64,000 nt of DNA from Massilia sp. IC2-477 (GCF_020707265.1 NZ_JAJFEQ010000008.1:62001-126000), one strand, 5' to 3'; counted from the first letter of the stretch, positions 46,234 through 55,939 are shown. Numbers and translations: made by a program. Notes: generated by a model not told the origin, from the sequence alone.

Positions 46234-47361
46234 ATGAGTAAAGCCAACGTGAAAGCCGTCCAGGAAGATGTGGAGCGCCGTGGCCAGCCGACCATGGCCG
46301 ACGTCGCCAAGCTGGCCGGCGTGTCGCCGATGACGGTGTCGCGCGTCATGAACGGCAAGGGACTGGTGCGCGAGAGCACGCGGCGCAAGGTCGCCGAGGC
46401 GGTAGCGGCCCTGAACTACACCCCCAACCAGGAAGCGCGCAACCTGGCCGGCTCCAAGCCGATCCGGGTCGGCTTCCTGTACAGTAACCCGAGCGCCGCC
46501 TACCTCAGCGAATTCCTGGTGGGCCTGCTCAGCCAGTCGGGCCTGAACAACGTCCAGCTGTTCGTCGAGAAGTGCGAAGCGGGCGAGCACGAGCAGGAGC
46601 AGACGCGGCGCCTGATCGGCAACGGACTGGACGGCATTATCCTGCCGCCGCCGCTGTGCGACAGCGAAGCCGTAATTGCGTGCGTGGCCGAAGCCGACAT
46701 TCCGGCGGTGGTGGTCGCCTGCGGTACCCCCGACGAGCGCGTGGGCGCCGTCAGCATCGACGACTACGATGCGGCCTACCGCATGACGCGCCACCTGATC
46801 GCCCTCGGCCACCAGCGCATCGGCTTCGTGGTCGGCCACCCCAACCAGAGCGCCAGCGCACGCCGCCTGGCCGGGTATCGCGCCGCGATCGAAGAGAAGG
46901 GCGCCGACAAGTCTGAAGAACTGGTGGTGCAGGGCATGTTCACTTACCGCTCCGGTCTGGACGCGGCCGAGCACCTGCTCGCCCTCGAACTGCGCCCGAC
47001 CGCGATCTTCGCCAGCAACGACGACATGGCCGCGGCCGCAGTCGCCGTCGCGCACCGCCTCGGCCTGGACGTGCCCGGGGACCTGACTGTCACCGGCTTC
47101 GACGATTCCGCGCTGGCGACCACCATCTGGCCGGAGCTGACGACGGTGCGCCAGCCGATCGCCGAAATGGCGCGCCAGGCGGTGCAGTCGCTGGTGCGGC
47201 GCGTGCGCGCCCTGCGCGAAGGCGAAGCGGCGCCGCCGGAACGCGTGCCGATGGAATTCGAACTGGTGCGCCGCCAGTCCGATGCGGCGCCGCGCATCCG
47301 CCCGCCGGCACGCCTGGCCCTGCCCAAGTCCGGCTCCCGCCGCGCCCACGCAGCGCGCTGA
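46234..47361 (+). CDS. LacI family regulator, candidate master repressor of the xylan/xylose locus
   Basis: The 375-residue LacI protein has a longer N-terminal arm, the HTH/hinge (MADVAKLAGVSPMTVSRVMN, then PNQEARNLAGSKPIRVGFLY) and a PBP-like sensor domain. A basic tail closes it. It sits between GH10 and GH3, the promoters of which carry xyl-box-like operators. Xylan-locus repressors of Xanthomonas and Caulobacter are LacI proteins binding the same kind of site. I infer that it controls GH10, GH43-GH3-esterase, GH3-xylXBCD and the TonB receptor. The inducer may be xylose or xylobiose. Confidence 0.9.
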   Translation: MSKANVKAVQEDVERRGQPTMADVAKLAGVSPMTVSRVMNGKGLVRESTRRKVAEAVAALNYTPNQEARNLAGSKPIRVGFLYSNPSAAYLSEFLVGLLSQSGLNNVQLFVEKCEAGEHEQEQTRRLIGNGLDGIILPPPLCDSEAVIACVAEADIPAVVVACGTPDERVGAVSIDDYDAAYRMTRHLIALGHQRIGFVVGHPNQSASARRLAGYRAAIEEKGADKSEELVVQGMFTYRSGLDAAEHLLALELRPTAIFASNDDMAAAAVAVAHRLGLDVPGDLTVTGFDDSALATTIWPELTTVRQPIAEMARQAVQSLVRRVRALREGEAAPPERVPMEFELVRRQSDAAPRIRPPARLALPKSGSRRAHAAR

Positions 47362-47368
47362 CCCCTGT

Positions 47369-47392
47369 GCGGCGCACAGCTCCGTGCGCCGC
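47369..47392. terminator. GC hairpin after the LacI gene
   Basis: GCGGCGCAC (47369-47377) pairs with GTGCGCCGC (47384-47392) around a six-base loop, eight bases after the stop. There is no T-run, so it may be a weak terminator or a stabilising hairpin. Confidence 0.4.
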
Positions 47393-47448
47393 GTCTTCCC
47401 GTTCCCATCACTGCGCCGCGCGCGCCCGAACTTCCCTCACGTATTTCA

Positions 47449-47478
47449 TTGACAGGGGATAAGGCCGCCGTTTAGACT
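47449..47478 (+). promoter_or_regulatory. Promoter of the GH3-xylXBCD operon
   Basis: A perfect TTGACA (47449-47454), an 18-base spacer and TAGACT (47473-47478). The operator starts five bases downstream. Confidence 0.65.
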
Positions 47479-47482
47479 GGAA

Positions 47483-47496
47483 TGGTTGCGGTAACA
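47483..47496. promoter_or_regulatory. LacI-type xyl-box operator for GH3-xylXBCD
   Basis: TGGTTGCGGTAACA matches the GH43 operator at 13 of 14 positions and lies at the expected transcription start. Confidence 0.65.
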
Positions 47497-47597
47497 TTTC
47501 TGTTATGCGAATGTTTGTTCGCACATGCAGGCCGCACGGAGACCAGCACCCGCCAGCACGAGCGGGATATAACGACAAAGCATCGGAGACATGCTCG

Positions 47598-50012
47598 ATG
47601 GGGATCAAACGCAGGGAATTTCTGGCGTCGGTAGGCAGCATGGCCGGCATCGCGGGCCTGGGGAGTGTGCCGGCCGTTGCGACGGCCGCCGGCGCCGCTC
47701 GCGCTGCGGCGCCTGGCGCGCCGCTGTACAAACAGGCCGGTGCGCCGGTCGACGCGAGGGTCGAGGATCTACTGCGGCGCATGACGCTGGAAGAGAAGAT
47801 CGCCCAGATGCAGTGCCTGTGGCAGAAAAAGCCCGCGGTGCAGAATGCGGACAGCAGCTTCTCTCCCGACAAGGCGGTAGCAGCCTACCCGAACGGGATG
47901 GGCATGTTCGCGCGCCCGTCCGACCGCCTGCTGGGCAATGCCGCCAACGTGGCCGGCAATTCGGGGGCGACCGCCAACCGCGGCCCGCGCGAGACCGCCG
48001 AGTATGTGAACGCAGTCCAGAAGTGGGCGGTCGAGCGCACCCGCCTCGGCATCCCGGTGCTGATGCACGAAGAAGCGCTGCACGGCTACACGGCGCGTGA
48101 GGCGACCTGCTTCCCGCAGGCGATCGGCCTTGCCTCGAGCTTTGATCCGGCCCTGGTGACCCAGGTGTTCTCGGTGGCGGCGCGCGAGATGCGCGCACGC
48201 GGCGCCAACCTGGCGCTGGCGCCGGTGGTCGACGTCGCACGCGACCCGCGCTGGGGCCGCATCGAGGAAACCTACGGCGAAGACCCGCACCTGTGCGGTG
48301 TGATCGGCAAGGCCGCCGTGATCGGCTTTTCCGGCGAGACCCTGCCGCTGGCTACGAACAAGGTGCACGCCACCCTCAAGCACATGACCGGCCATGGCCA
48401 GCCCGAGAGCGGCACCAACATCGGTCCTGCCAATGTGGGCGAACGTGCCCTGCGCGAGGACTTCTTCCCGCCATTCGAGAAGATCATCAAGGAAACGAAG
48501 ATCGCGGCCGTGATGCCCTCGTATAACGAGATCGACGGCCAGCCTTCGCACGCCAACCGCTGGCTGCTGACGGATGTGCTGCGCAAGGAATGGGGCTTCA
48601 AGGGCGCAACCGTGTCGGACTACATGGCGGTGAACGAACTGATTACCCGCCACAGCCTGGCCGCCACGCCCAAGGAAGCGGCGCTGCGCGCCATCAAGGC
48701 CGGGGTCGACGTCGAGACGCCGGATCCCCTGGGCTACCTGACCCTCGCCGAACTGGTGCGCGAGAAGCGGATCTCGGTCAAGGAGATCGATGACTCGGTG
48801 CGCCGCATCCTGAGGCTCAAGTTCGACGCCGGCCTGTTCGAGAATCCCTACGCGGACGCCGCCAAAGCCGATGCCCTGACCGCCACCCCGGACGCGATCG
48901 AGCTGGCGCGCGAGGCCGCGCGCCGCAGTGCCGTGCTGCTGAAGAACGACAAAGGCCTGCTGCCGCTGCAGCCGAAGCGCGTCGGCAAGATGCTGCTGCT
49001 CGGTACCCACGCCAGGGATACGCCGATCGGCGGCTATTCCGACATCCCGCGCCACGTGGTATCCATCTACGAAGGACTGCAGAAGGAGGCGCAAGCCCAA
49101 GGCTTCTCGCTCGCCTACGCGGAAGGGGTGCGCCTGACCGAGGAACGCATCTGGGGCAAGGACCAGATCGTGTTCACCAAGCCGGACGTCAATGCGCGCC
49201 TGATCGCCGAGGCGGTGGAGGCTGCCAAGTCGGCTGATACGATCGTCATGGTCCTGGGCGACAACGAGATGACGGCGCGCGAAGCCTGGGCCGACAACCA
49301 CCTGGGCGATCGCACCACCCTCGACCTGCTGGGCCAGCAGAACGACCTGGCGCGCGCCATCTTCGCGCTGGGTAAACCCACCGTGGTACTGCTGCTGAAT
49401 GGCCGCCCGCTGTCGACGACCCTGCTGGCCGAGCGCGCCGACGCGCTGCTCGAATGCTGGTACCTGGGCCAGGAGACGGGGCACGCGGTGGCAGACCTGC
49501 TGTTCGGCCGCGCCAACCCGGGCGGCAAGCTGCCGGTCACGATTGCGCGCGAGGTCGGCCAGCTGCCGATGTACTACAACCGCAAGCCCAGCAGCCGGCG
49601 CGGCTACATCGACGGTACGACCTCGCCGCTGTACCCGTTCGGCTACGGCCTGTCCTACACCCGTTTCGAGATCTCGGCGCCGCGCCTGGCGCAGGCCCGC
49701 ATCGGCACGGCCGGAAGTACCCGCGTCGAGGTCGACGTGCGCAACGTCGGCAGCCTGCGCGGCGACGAAGTCGTGCAGCTCTACATCCGCGACGACGTCA
49801 GCTCGGTGACCCGCCCGCTGCTCGAACTCAAGGGCTTCCAGCGCGTGAGCCTGGAGCCGGGAGAAAGCCGGCGCCTGAGCTTCGACATCAAACCGAGCGA
49901 CCTGTGGTTCTTCAATGGCGACATGAAACGCGTCGTCGAACCGGGAACGTTCAGCATTTTCGTGGGACCGAACAGCGTCGACCTGAAAAAGGCGACCCTG
50001 ACGGTTGCATAA
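47598..50012 (+). CDS. GH3 beta-xylosidase type enzyme, Tat-exported
   Basis: The 804-residue protein has a twin-arginine signal (GIKRREFLASVGSMAGIAG). It has a GH3 barrel with nucleophile Asp341 (ATVSDYMAVNEL), the motif LKHMTGHGQPESGTNIGP, an alpha/beta sandwich domain (ARREAARRSAVLLKND-like segment, GDRTTLDLLGQQNDLA) and a fibronectin III-like tail. It differs clearly from the other GH3 in the window. It heads the operon that oxidises xylose, with xylX 10 bp after its stop, so beta-xylosidase is likely. The ATG at 47598 was preferred because it begins the Tat signal. Confidence 0.92.
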   Translation: MGIKRREFLASVGSMAGIAGLGSVPAVATAAGAARAAAPGAPLYKQAGAPVDARVEDLLRRMTLEEKIAQMQCLWQKKPAVQNADSSFSPDKAVAAYPNGMGMFARPSDRLLGNAANVAGNSGATANRGPRETAEYVNAVQKWAVERTRLGIPVLMHEEALHGYTAREATCFPQAIGLASSFDPALVTQVFSVAAREMRARGANLALAPVVDVARDPRWGRIEETYGEDPHLCGVIGKAAVIGFSGETLPLATNKVHATLKHMTGHGQPESGTNIGPANVGERALREDFFPPFEKIIKETKIAAVMPSYNEIDGQPSHANRWLLTDVLRKEWGFKGATVSDYMAVNELITRHSLAATPKEAALRAIKAGVDVETPDPLGYLTLAELVREKRISVKEIDDSVRRILRLKFDAGLFENPYADAAKADALTATPDAIELAREAARRSAVLLKNDKGLLPLQPKRVGKMLLLGTHARDTPIGGYSDIPRHVVSIYEGLQKEAQAQGFSLAYAEGVRLTEERIWGKDQIVFTKPDVNARLIAEAVEAAKSADTIVMVLGDNEMTAREAWADNHLGDRTTLDLLGQQNDLARAIFALGKPTVVLLLNGRPLSTTLLAERADALLECWYLGQETGHAVADLLFGRANPGGKLPVTIAREVGQLPMYYNRKPSSRRGYIDGTTSPLYPFGYGLSYTRFEISAPRLAQARIGTAGSTRVEVDVRNVGSLRGDEVVQLYIRDDVSSVTRPLLELKGFQRVSLEPGESRRLSFDIKPSDLWFFNGDMKRVVEPGTFSIFVGPNSVDLKKATLTVA

Positions 50013-50022
50013 GGAGAGGAAC

Positions 50023-51216
50023 ATGACACAAGTAACCCAAGCGTTGCCCACCGACCTGATTGATGCCCTGCTGGTCGGCCGCGTCTGGCGCGACGACGCG
50101 GCCGGACCCGCGGTGGTGGCGGTGCGCCACGGCCGCCTGGTCGATATCACCTGGCACGCCGCCACGGTGGCCGAACTGTTCGATCGCGCTGACCTGCTGG
50201 ACCTGGTGCGCGCTGCTCCCGGCGAGGACCTGGGCGACGCGCTGGCGCTGGTACAGGCGGCTCCCGCCGCCATCGACGGCGTGCGCCTGCTCGCCCCCTG
50301 CGACCTGCAGGCGATCAAGGCCTGCGGCGTGACCTTCGCGGTCAGCCTGCTGGAACGCGTGATCGAGGAGCAAGCCAAGGGCGACCCGGGACGGGCAGGG
50401 GAGCTGCGCGCCCAGCTGCAGGCCTCGATCGGCACCAACTTGTCGCAGATCGTGCCGGGCTCGGACGCTGCCCTGCGCCTGAAGGAGGAACTCGCCGGGC
50501 GCGGCCTGTGGTCGCAGTACATGGAAGTGGGCATCGGTCCCTACGCCGAGGTGTTCACCAAGTCGCAGCCGATGTCGGCGGTGGGCCATGGCGCCGCGGT
50601 CGGCCTGCACCCGGCGTCGCACTGGAACAACCCGGAACCGGAAATCGTGCTGGCGGTGAACAGCCGCCGCGAGGTCGTCGGCGGCACGCTCGGCAACGAC
50701 GTCAACCTGCGCGACATCGAAGGCCGCAGCGCGCTCCTGCTGGGCAAGGCGAAGGACAACAACGGCTCCTGCGCAATCGGCCCCTTCATCCGCCTGTTCG
50801 ACGGCGGCTTCACGCTCGATACGCTGCGCGAGGCCGAGGTGGGCATGCTGATCGAAGGCACGGACGACGGCTTCACGCTCGAAGGCCGCAGCCGCATGCG
50901 CGAGATCAGCCGCGACCCGCTCGACCTGGTCGCCCAGACCTGCGGAGCGCACCACCAGTACCCGGACGGCTTCATGCTCTTCCTGGGCACGATGTTCTCG
51001 CCCATCAAGGACCGCGACGCGCCCGGCAAGGGCTTCACCCACCACATGGGCGACCGCGTCAGCATCTCGACGCCTTCGCTGGGCACGCTGGTCAACACGG
51101 TCCAGCGCAGCGACGGCATCGAACCCTGGACCTTCGGCGTACGGGCCCTGTACAACAACCTGGCGCGACGCGGCCTGCTGGCCGCCGCCGGCGCCCGCGA
51201 GGACGCCACTAGCTAA
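50023..51216 (+). CDS. xylX: 2-keto-3-deoxy-D-xylonate dehydratase (FAH family)
   Basis: The 397-residue fumarylacetoacetate-hydrolase-family protein closely resembles XylX of Caulobacter as I recall it. Shared blocks include IKACGVTFAVSLLERVIEE, LWSQYMEVGIGPYAEVFTK, SHWNNPEPEIVLAV and GNDVNLRDIEGRSALLLGKA, the last with metal-binding acidic residues. It turns 2-keto-3-deoxyxylonate into 2-oxoglutarate semialdehyde, step four of the Weimberg route. It starts 10 bp after GH3 behind AAGGAGAGG and continues directly into xylB, so expression follows the xyl-box promoter. Confidence 0.92.
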   Translation: MTQVTQALPTDLIDALLVGRVWRDDAAGPAVVAVRHGRLVDITWHAATVAELFDRADLLDLVRAAPGEDLGDALALVQAAPAAIDGVRLLAPCDLQAIKACGVTFAVSLLERVIEEQAKGDPGRAGELRAQLQASIGTNLSQIVPGSDAALRLKEELAGRGLWSQYMEVGIGPYAEVFTKSQPMSAVGHGAAVGLHPASHWNNPEPEIVLAVNSRREVVGGTLGNDVNLRDIEGRSALLLGKAKDNNGSCAIGPFIRLFDGGFTLDTLREAEVGMLIEGTDDGFTLEGRSRMREISRDPLDLVAQTCGAHHQYPDGFMLFLGTMFSPIKDRDAPGKGFTHHMGDRVSISTPSLGTLVNTVQRSDGIEPWTFGVRALYNNLARRGLLAAAGAREDATS

Positions 51217-51220
51217 CGAG

Positions 51221-52018
51221 ATGCTCATGCTTGATAACGAGAAACAAGAATTCGCCTACGCCACCTATCCCGACCTGCGCGGCAAGCGCGTGGTCGTCAC
51301 CGGCGGCGGCAGCGGCATCGGCGCCGAACTGACGGCCGCTTTTGCCAGCCAGGGCGCGCAGGTGGTCTTCCTCGACATCGCCGAGGAAGCCTCGCGCGAG
51401 CTGGAAGCCAGCCTGGCAGGCAGCGAGCACGCGCCGCGTTTTGTCCGCTGCGACCTCACCGACCTGGACCAGCTCAAGGCGGTCTTTGCCGGCATCGAGG
51501 AATCGCTCGGCGGCGTCGACATCCTGCTCAACAACGCGGCCAACGACGATCGCCACGAGATCGAGGACGTCACGCCCGCCTACTGGGACAGCCGCATGAA
51601 CGTCAACCTGCGCCACAAGTTCTTCTGCACCCAGGCCGTGCTGCCGGGCATGAAGCAGCGCGGCGCCGGCGTGATCCTGAACTTCGGCTCGATTTCCTGG
51701 CACCTGCCGCACACCCAGCTGCACCTGTACATGACGGCCAAGGCCGGCATCGAGGGCATGACCCGGGCCCTGGCGCGCGAGGTCGGCAAGTACGGCATTC
51801 GCGCCAACACCGTGGTGCCGGGCGCAGTGCGCACGCCGCGCCAGCAGGCCCTGTGGCACAACCCGGAAGAAGAAGCGCGCATCCTGGCCGGCCAGTGCAT
51901 CCCGGAGCGCGTCGAGATGCAGGACGTGGCGGCGCTGGCCCTGTTCCTGGCTTCTAACAACGCGCGCCGCTGCAGCGGCCGCGAGTACTTCGTCGACGCC
52001 GGATGGTACGGCGCATGA
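51221..52018 (+). CDS. xylB: D-xylose 1-dehydrogenase (SDR)
   Basis: The 265-residue classical SDR has TGGGSGIG at 27-34, NNAANDDRHEIEDV and the YxxxK pair Tyr170/Lys174 in YMTAK. NFGSISWHLPHTQLHLY supplies the active-site Ser. The match to Caulobacter XylB (NAD-dependent xylose dehydrogenase), including the NDDRH and SISWHL segments, is clear. It oxidises xylose to xylonolactone. It begins four bases after xylX and overlaps xylC by ATGA. L-arabinose may also be a substrate in related enzymes. In this system the name is unrelated to xylulokinase xylB of E. coli. Confidence 0.92.
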   Translation: MLMLDNEKQEFAYATYPDLRGKRVVVTGGGSGIGAELTAAFASQGAQVVFLDIAEEASRELEASLAGSEHAPRFVRCDLTDLDQLKAVFAGIEESLGGVDILLNNAANDDRHEIEDVTPAYWDSRMNVNLRHKFFCTQAVLPGMKQRGAGVILNFGSISWHLPHTQLHLYMTAKAGIEGMTRALAREVGKYGIRANTVVPGAVRTPRQQALWHNPEEEARILAGQCIPERVEMQDVAALALFLASNNARRCSGREYFVDAGWYGA

Positions 52019-52905
52019 GCGGCGCACGCGACATGGGTGCAGTCCCGCACTGCCTGTGGCAGGTCGAGGCCACCCTCGGCGAAGGCGTCCTGTGGGACGC
52101 AGCAAGCCGGCAGGTCTGGTTCGTCGACATCAAGGGCCGGCGCCTGCACCGCTGCGACGCCGACGGCGGCGGAAGGCAGACCTGGGACGCGCCGGGCCAG
52201 GTCAGCTTCATCGTCCGCGCCGAGAACGGTGCGCTGGTCTGTTCGCTGGACGATGGCCTGTATCGCTTCATCGAGGAAAGCGGCGCCTTCGTGCCCCTGC
52301 TGGGCGTGGAAGTGGACCAGCCGGGCAACCGCTTCAACGACGGCCACGTCGACGCCAGCGGGGCCCTGTGGTTCGGTTCGATGGACGACGCCGAGGAACA
52401 GCCGAGCGGCGCCCTGTACCGCTTCAATGGCGTTGATGCCGAACGCAAGGACGCCGGCTACGTCATCACCAACGGACCGGCGGTCGCCCCCGATGGCCGC
52501 ACCATGTACCACACCGACACCCTGGCCAAGCGCATCTATGCCTTCGACCTGGCGCCGTCCGGTGCGCTGTCGAACAAGCGTCCCTTCGTGGAGCTGGCCG
52601 ACGGGGGCTATCCGGACGGGATGGCGGTGGACGCGGCGGGCCACCTGTGGGTGGCGACCTTCGGCGGCTGGCGCATCGACCGCTTCGACCCCGCCGGAAA
52701 AAAAGTAGGCGAAGTGCGCTTCCCCTGCGCCAACGTCACCAAGCTGGCCTTCGGCGGGGACGACCTGCGCACGGTCTACGCCACCACCGCCCGCAAGGGT
52801 TTGACGAACGAGGAACTGGCCGCCCAGCCGCTGGCCGGCGGCCTGTTCAGCTTCCGGGTCGAGACGCCCGGGCTGCCGCAAGCGCTGCTGCGGCTGGAGG
52901 AATGA
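52015..52905 (+). CDS. xylC: Xylonolactonase (SMP-30/gluconolactonase family)
   Basis: The 296-residue six-bladed propeller lactonase has metal-binding motifs ATLGEGVLWD (Glu), NRFNDGHVDASG, ITNGPAVAPDG and YPDGMAVDAAGHLWVA. It opens xylonolactone to xylonate. ATTARKGLTNEELAAQPLAGG near the end is as in Caulobacter XylC. Its ATG overlaps the xylB stop, and the first 12 residues of a longer frame upstream were dropped. xylD starts five bases after its end. Confidence 0.92.
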   Translation: MSGARDMGAVPHCLWQVEATLGEGVLWDAASRQVWFVDIKGRRLHRCDADGGGRQTWDAPGQVSFIVRAENGALVCSLDDGLYRFIEESGAFVPLLGVEVDQPGNRFNDGHVDASGALWFGSMDDAEEQPSGALYRFNGVDAERKDAGYVITNGPAVAPDGRTMYHTDTLAKRIYAFDLAPSGALSNKRPFVELADGGYPDGMAVDAAGHLWVATFGGWRIDRFDPAGKKVGEVRFPCANVTKLAFGGDDLRTVYATTARKGLTNEELAAQPLAGGLFSFRVETPGLPQALLRLEE

Positions 52906-52909
52906 GAAC

Positions 52910-54709
52910 ATGAATCACGACGACAAGCAGAATAAAGACGGGGCGCCGCGGCGCTTCCGCTCCCAGGACTGGTTCGACAATCCGGACCGCATCGACATGA
53001 CCGCGCTCTACCTCGAGCGCTTCATGAACTATGGGATCACGCCCGAAGAACTCCGCTCCGGCAAGCCAATCATCGGCATCGCCCAGAGCGGCAGCGACAT
53101 CGCGCCCTGCAACCGCATCCACCTGGAGCTGGCCAAGCGGGTGCGCGACGGCATCCGTGACGCCGGCGGCATCCCGATGGAATTCCCGCTGCACCCGATC
53201 TTCGAGAACTGCCGCCGCCCGACCGCGGCGCTGGACCGCAACCTTGCCTATCTGGGCCTGGTCGAGATCCTGCATGGCTACCCGATCGACGCCGTGGTGC
53301 TCACCACCGGCTGCGACAAGACCACCCCGGCCCAGCTGATGGCCGCCGCCACCGTCGACATTCCTGCGATCGTGCTGTCGGGCGGCCCGATGCTGGACGG
53401 CTGGTTCGAAGGCGAGCTGGTGGGCTCGGGCGCTGCGATCTGGAAGGGCCGCCGGCGCCTGGCCGCCGGCGAGATCGACGAAGACAAATTCATCCAGATC
53501 GCCACCGCCTCGGCGCCGTCCGCCGGCCACTGCAACACCATGGGCACGGCATCGACGATGAACGCGGTCGCGGAGGCATTGGGCATGTCGCTGACCGGCT
53601 GCTCGGCGATCCCCGCGCCTTACCGCGAACGGGGCCAGATGGCCTACGACACGGGCCGGCGCATCGTCGAGATGGCGCGCCAGGACCTGCGTCCGTCCAC
53701 CATCCTGACGCGCGAAGCCTTCCTCGACGCGATCGTGGTCAATGCCGCGATCGGCGGCTCGAGCAATGCCCAGCCCCACATCGTGGCGATGGCGCGCCAT
53801 GCGGGCGTCGAGATCACCCCGTCGGACTGGATGGAATTCGGCTACGACGTGCCGCTGCTGCTCAACATGCAGCCGGCCGGTAAATACCTGGGCGAGCGCT
53901 TTCACCGGGCCGGCGGCGTGCCAGCCATCATGTGGGAGCTGGAGCAGCAGGGCCTGCTGCGCTCAAAGCGCCCGACCGTGACCGGCCGCACGATGGCCGA
54001 GAACCTGGCGGGCAAGGAAAGCGCGGACCGCGAGATGATCCGTCCCTTCGCCGACCCGCTCAAGCACAGCGCTGGTTTCCTGGTGCTGAAGGGGAACCTG
54101 TTCGACTTCGCCATCATGAAAACCAGCGTCATCTCACCAAGCTTCCGCGAGCGCTATCTGTCGGAACCGGGTGCGGAAAACCGTTTCGACTGCCGCGTGG
54201 TGGTGTTCGACGGCTCGGACGACTACCACCACCGCATCAACGATCCGTCGCTGGACATCGACGAGCGCACCATGCTGGTGATCCGCGGCTCGGGCCCGAT
54301 CGGCTGGCCGGGTTCCGCCGAAGTGGTCAACATGCAGCCGCCCGACGCCCTGATCAAGCGCGGCATCACGGCCTTGCCCACCTTGGGCGACGGGCGCCAG
54401 TCCGGCACCTCGGACAGTCCCTCGATCCTGAACGCTTCGCCCGAGAGCGCGGCCGGCGGCAACCTGGCGCTGCTGCGCACCGGTGACGTGGTGCGCGTGG
54501 ACCTGAACGCGGGCCGCTGCGACGTCCTGATCAGCGACGCGGAAATGGAGGCACGCCGTCAAGACACGCCGCCGGCGATCCCGCCGAACCAGACGCCATG
54601 GCAGGAGATCTACCGCGCCACCGTGGGCCAGCTGCATACCGGGGCCTGCATGGAACTGGCACTCCCTTACCGCGGCGTGGGGCACGACATGCCGCGCCAT
54701 AACCACTGA
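52910..54709 (+). CDS. xylD: D-xylonate dehydratase (IlvD/Edd family)
   Basis: The 599-residue iron-sulfur dehydratase has cluster cysteines Cys67 (DIAPCNR), Cys135 (TTGCDKTTPA) and Cys208 (SAGHCNTMGTAS). The N-terminus FRSQDWFDNPDRIDMTALYLERF (split here over residues 16-38) and the end DMPRHNH match xylonate dehydratase of Caulobacter as I recall it. It converts xylonate to 2-keto-3-deoxyxylonate. It is co-transcribed with xylXBC. GGAGG within the end of xylC serves as ribosome site. A 118-bp gap follows before xylF. Confidence 0.94.
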   Translation: MNHDDKQNKDGAPRRFRSQDWFDNPDRIDMTALYLERFMNYGITPEELRSGKPIIGIAQSGSDIAPCNRIHLELAKRVRDGIRDAGGIPMEFPLHPIFENCRRPTAALDRNLAYLGLVEILHGYPIDAVVLTTGCDKTTPAQLMAAATVDIPAIVLSGGPMLDGWFEGELVGSGAAIWKGRRRLAAGEIDEDKFIQIATASAPSAGHCNTMGTASTMNAVAEALGMSLTGCSAIPAPYRERGQMAYDTGRRIVEMARQDLRPSTILTREAFLDAIVVNAAIGGSSNAQPHIVAMARHAGVEITPSDWMEFGYDVPLLLNMQPAGKYLGERFHRAGGVPAIMWELEQQGLLRSKRPTVTGRTMAENLAGKESADREMIRPFADPLKHSAGFLVLKGNLFDFAIMKTSVISPSFRERYLSEPGAENRFDCRVVVFDGSDDYHHRINDPSLDIDERTMLVIRGSGPIGWPGSAEVVNMQPPDALIKRGITALPTLGDGRQSGTSDSPSILNASPESAAGGNLALLRTGDVVRVDLNAGRCDVLISDAEMEARRQDTPPAIPPNQTPWQEIYRATVGQLHTGACMELALPYRGVGHDMPRHNH

Positions 54710-54827
54710 ACGACACGATCAACGGGAAGTGCTGGCGCAGCGGCAGAATTTTGACCAGAATGGCAGACGCTGCCGCCAGCTTTCGACCAGCCCGGCAACA
54801 CACAAGAAATCAATAGGAGACGCAAGA

Positions 54828-55838
54828 ATGAAAAAGATGATTAAGGCCGTCAGCCTGGCCTGCGCAATGCTGTTCACCGGCGGGGTCGGCGTCGCGCACG
54901 CCGATGCCCAGAACCCGAAGATCGGCTTCTCGATCGACGATTTGCGCCTGGAGCGCTGGGCGCGCGACCGCGACTATTTCACCGCCGCCGCGCAGAAGCT
55001 GGGCGCCAAGGTGTACGTCCAGTCGGCCGACGCCAGCGAGCAGCGCCAGATCGCCCAGATTGAAAACCTGATCTCGCGCGGCGTGGACGTGCTGGTGATC
55101 GTGCCCTACAACGCCACGGTGCTGAACAACGCGATCCGCGAAGCGAAGAAGGCGAAGATCAAGGTGGTTTCGTATGACCGCCTGATCCTGAATGCCGACG
55201 TCGACGCCTACGTCTCCTTCGACAACAAGGCGGTCGGCGAGCTGCAGGCGCAGTCGCTGGTGGCGCTCAAGCCGAAAGGGAACTACTACCTGCTGGGCGG
55301 CGCGCCGACCGACAACAACGCCAAGATCCTGCGCGAAGGCCAGATGAAGGTCCTGCAGCCGCTGGTGGACAAGGGCGACATCAAGATCGTCGGCAAGCAG
55401 TGGGTCAAGGACTGGAACGCCTCGGAGGCGATGGCCATCGTCGAGAATGCGCTGACCGCCAGCGGCAACAAGATCGATGCGGTGGTCGCGTCCAACGACG
55501 GTACCGCCGGCGGCGCGATCCAGGCCCTGGCGGCCCAGAAGCTGGCCGGCAAGGTGGTGGTGTCCGGCCAGGACGCCGACCTGGCGGCGGTGCGCCGCGT
55601 GATCGCCGGCACCCAGACCATGACCGTGTACAAGCCGCTGCGCGCGCTGGCCTCGAACGCGGCCAGTGTGGCGGTGCAGCTGGTGCGCAACCAGAAGCCG
55701 GCCTACAACGCCCAGCTCAACAACGGCTTCAAGAACGTCGACAGCCTGCTGCTCAAGCCGGTGCTGCTGAACAAGTCGAACGTCGACCTGCTGGTCAAGG
55801 ACGGCTTCTACACCCAGACCCAACTGGCCGGCAAGTAA
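54828..55838 (+). CDS. xylF: D-xylose ABC transporter, periplasmic binding protein
   Basis: The 336-residue type I periplasmic sugar-binding protein has a signal peptide (IKAVSLACAMLFTGGVGVAHA). Conserved segments are IGFSIDDLRLERWARDRDYF, LVIVPYN, VVSYDRLI and the ASNDGTAGGAIQAL loop, the xylose-binding pattern of XylF. The ATG at 54828 follows ATAGGAGACG; the frame is open upstream but does not encode a signal peptide. It probably shares the operon or has a weak promoter in the 118-bp gap. xylG follows after a 101-bp gap with a hairpin. Confidence 0.94.
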   Translation: MKKMIKAVSLACAMLFTGGVGVAHADAQNPKIGFSIDDLRLERWARDRDYFTAAAQKLGAKVYVQSADASEQRQIAQIENLISRGVDVLVIVPYNATVLNNAIREAKKAKIKVVSYDRLILNADVDAYVSFDNKAVGELQAQSLVALKPKGNYYLLGGAPTDNNAKILREGQMKVLQPLVDKGDIKIVGKQWVKDWNASEAMAIVENALTASGNKIDAVVASNDGTAGGAIQALAAQKLAGKVVVSGQDADLAAVRRVIAGTQTMTVYKPLRALASNAASVAVQLVRNQKPAYNAQLNNGFKNVDSLLLKPVLLNKSNVDLLVKDGFYTQTQLAGK

Positions 55839-55860
55839 GGACCCGAAGCAGCCGTATCCC

Positions 55861-55897
55861 CCCGCCCGCGTCGTCCCGGCGACGCCGCGGGCAGGGC
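55861..55897. other. GC hairpin between xylF and xylG
   Basis: GCGTCG and CGACGC (loop TCCCGG) are nested in CCCGC/GCGGG arms, without a T-run. Such hairpins after binding-protein genes often stabilise the upstream message, giving more XylF than XylG/H. Confidence 0.45.
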
Positions 55898-55939
55898 GGT
55901 CCGCGCCTGCGATTTTCAACCAGCGAAACAGAGTCCTGA

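Noticed and set aside
54729-54827. Upstream extension of xylF
   Set aside because: Not signal-peptide-like; the ATG at 54828 follows a good ribosome site and starts the signal peptide.
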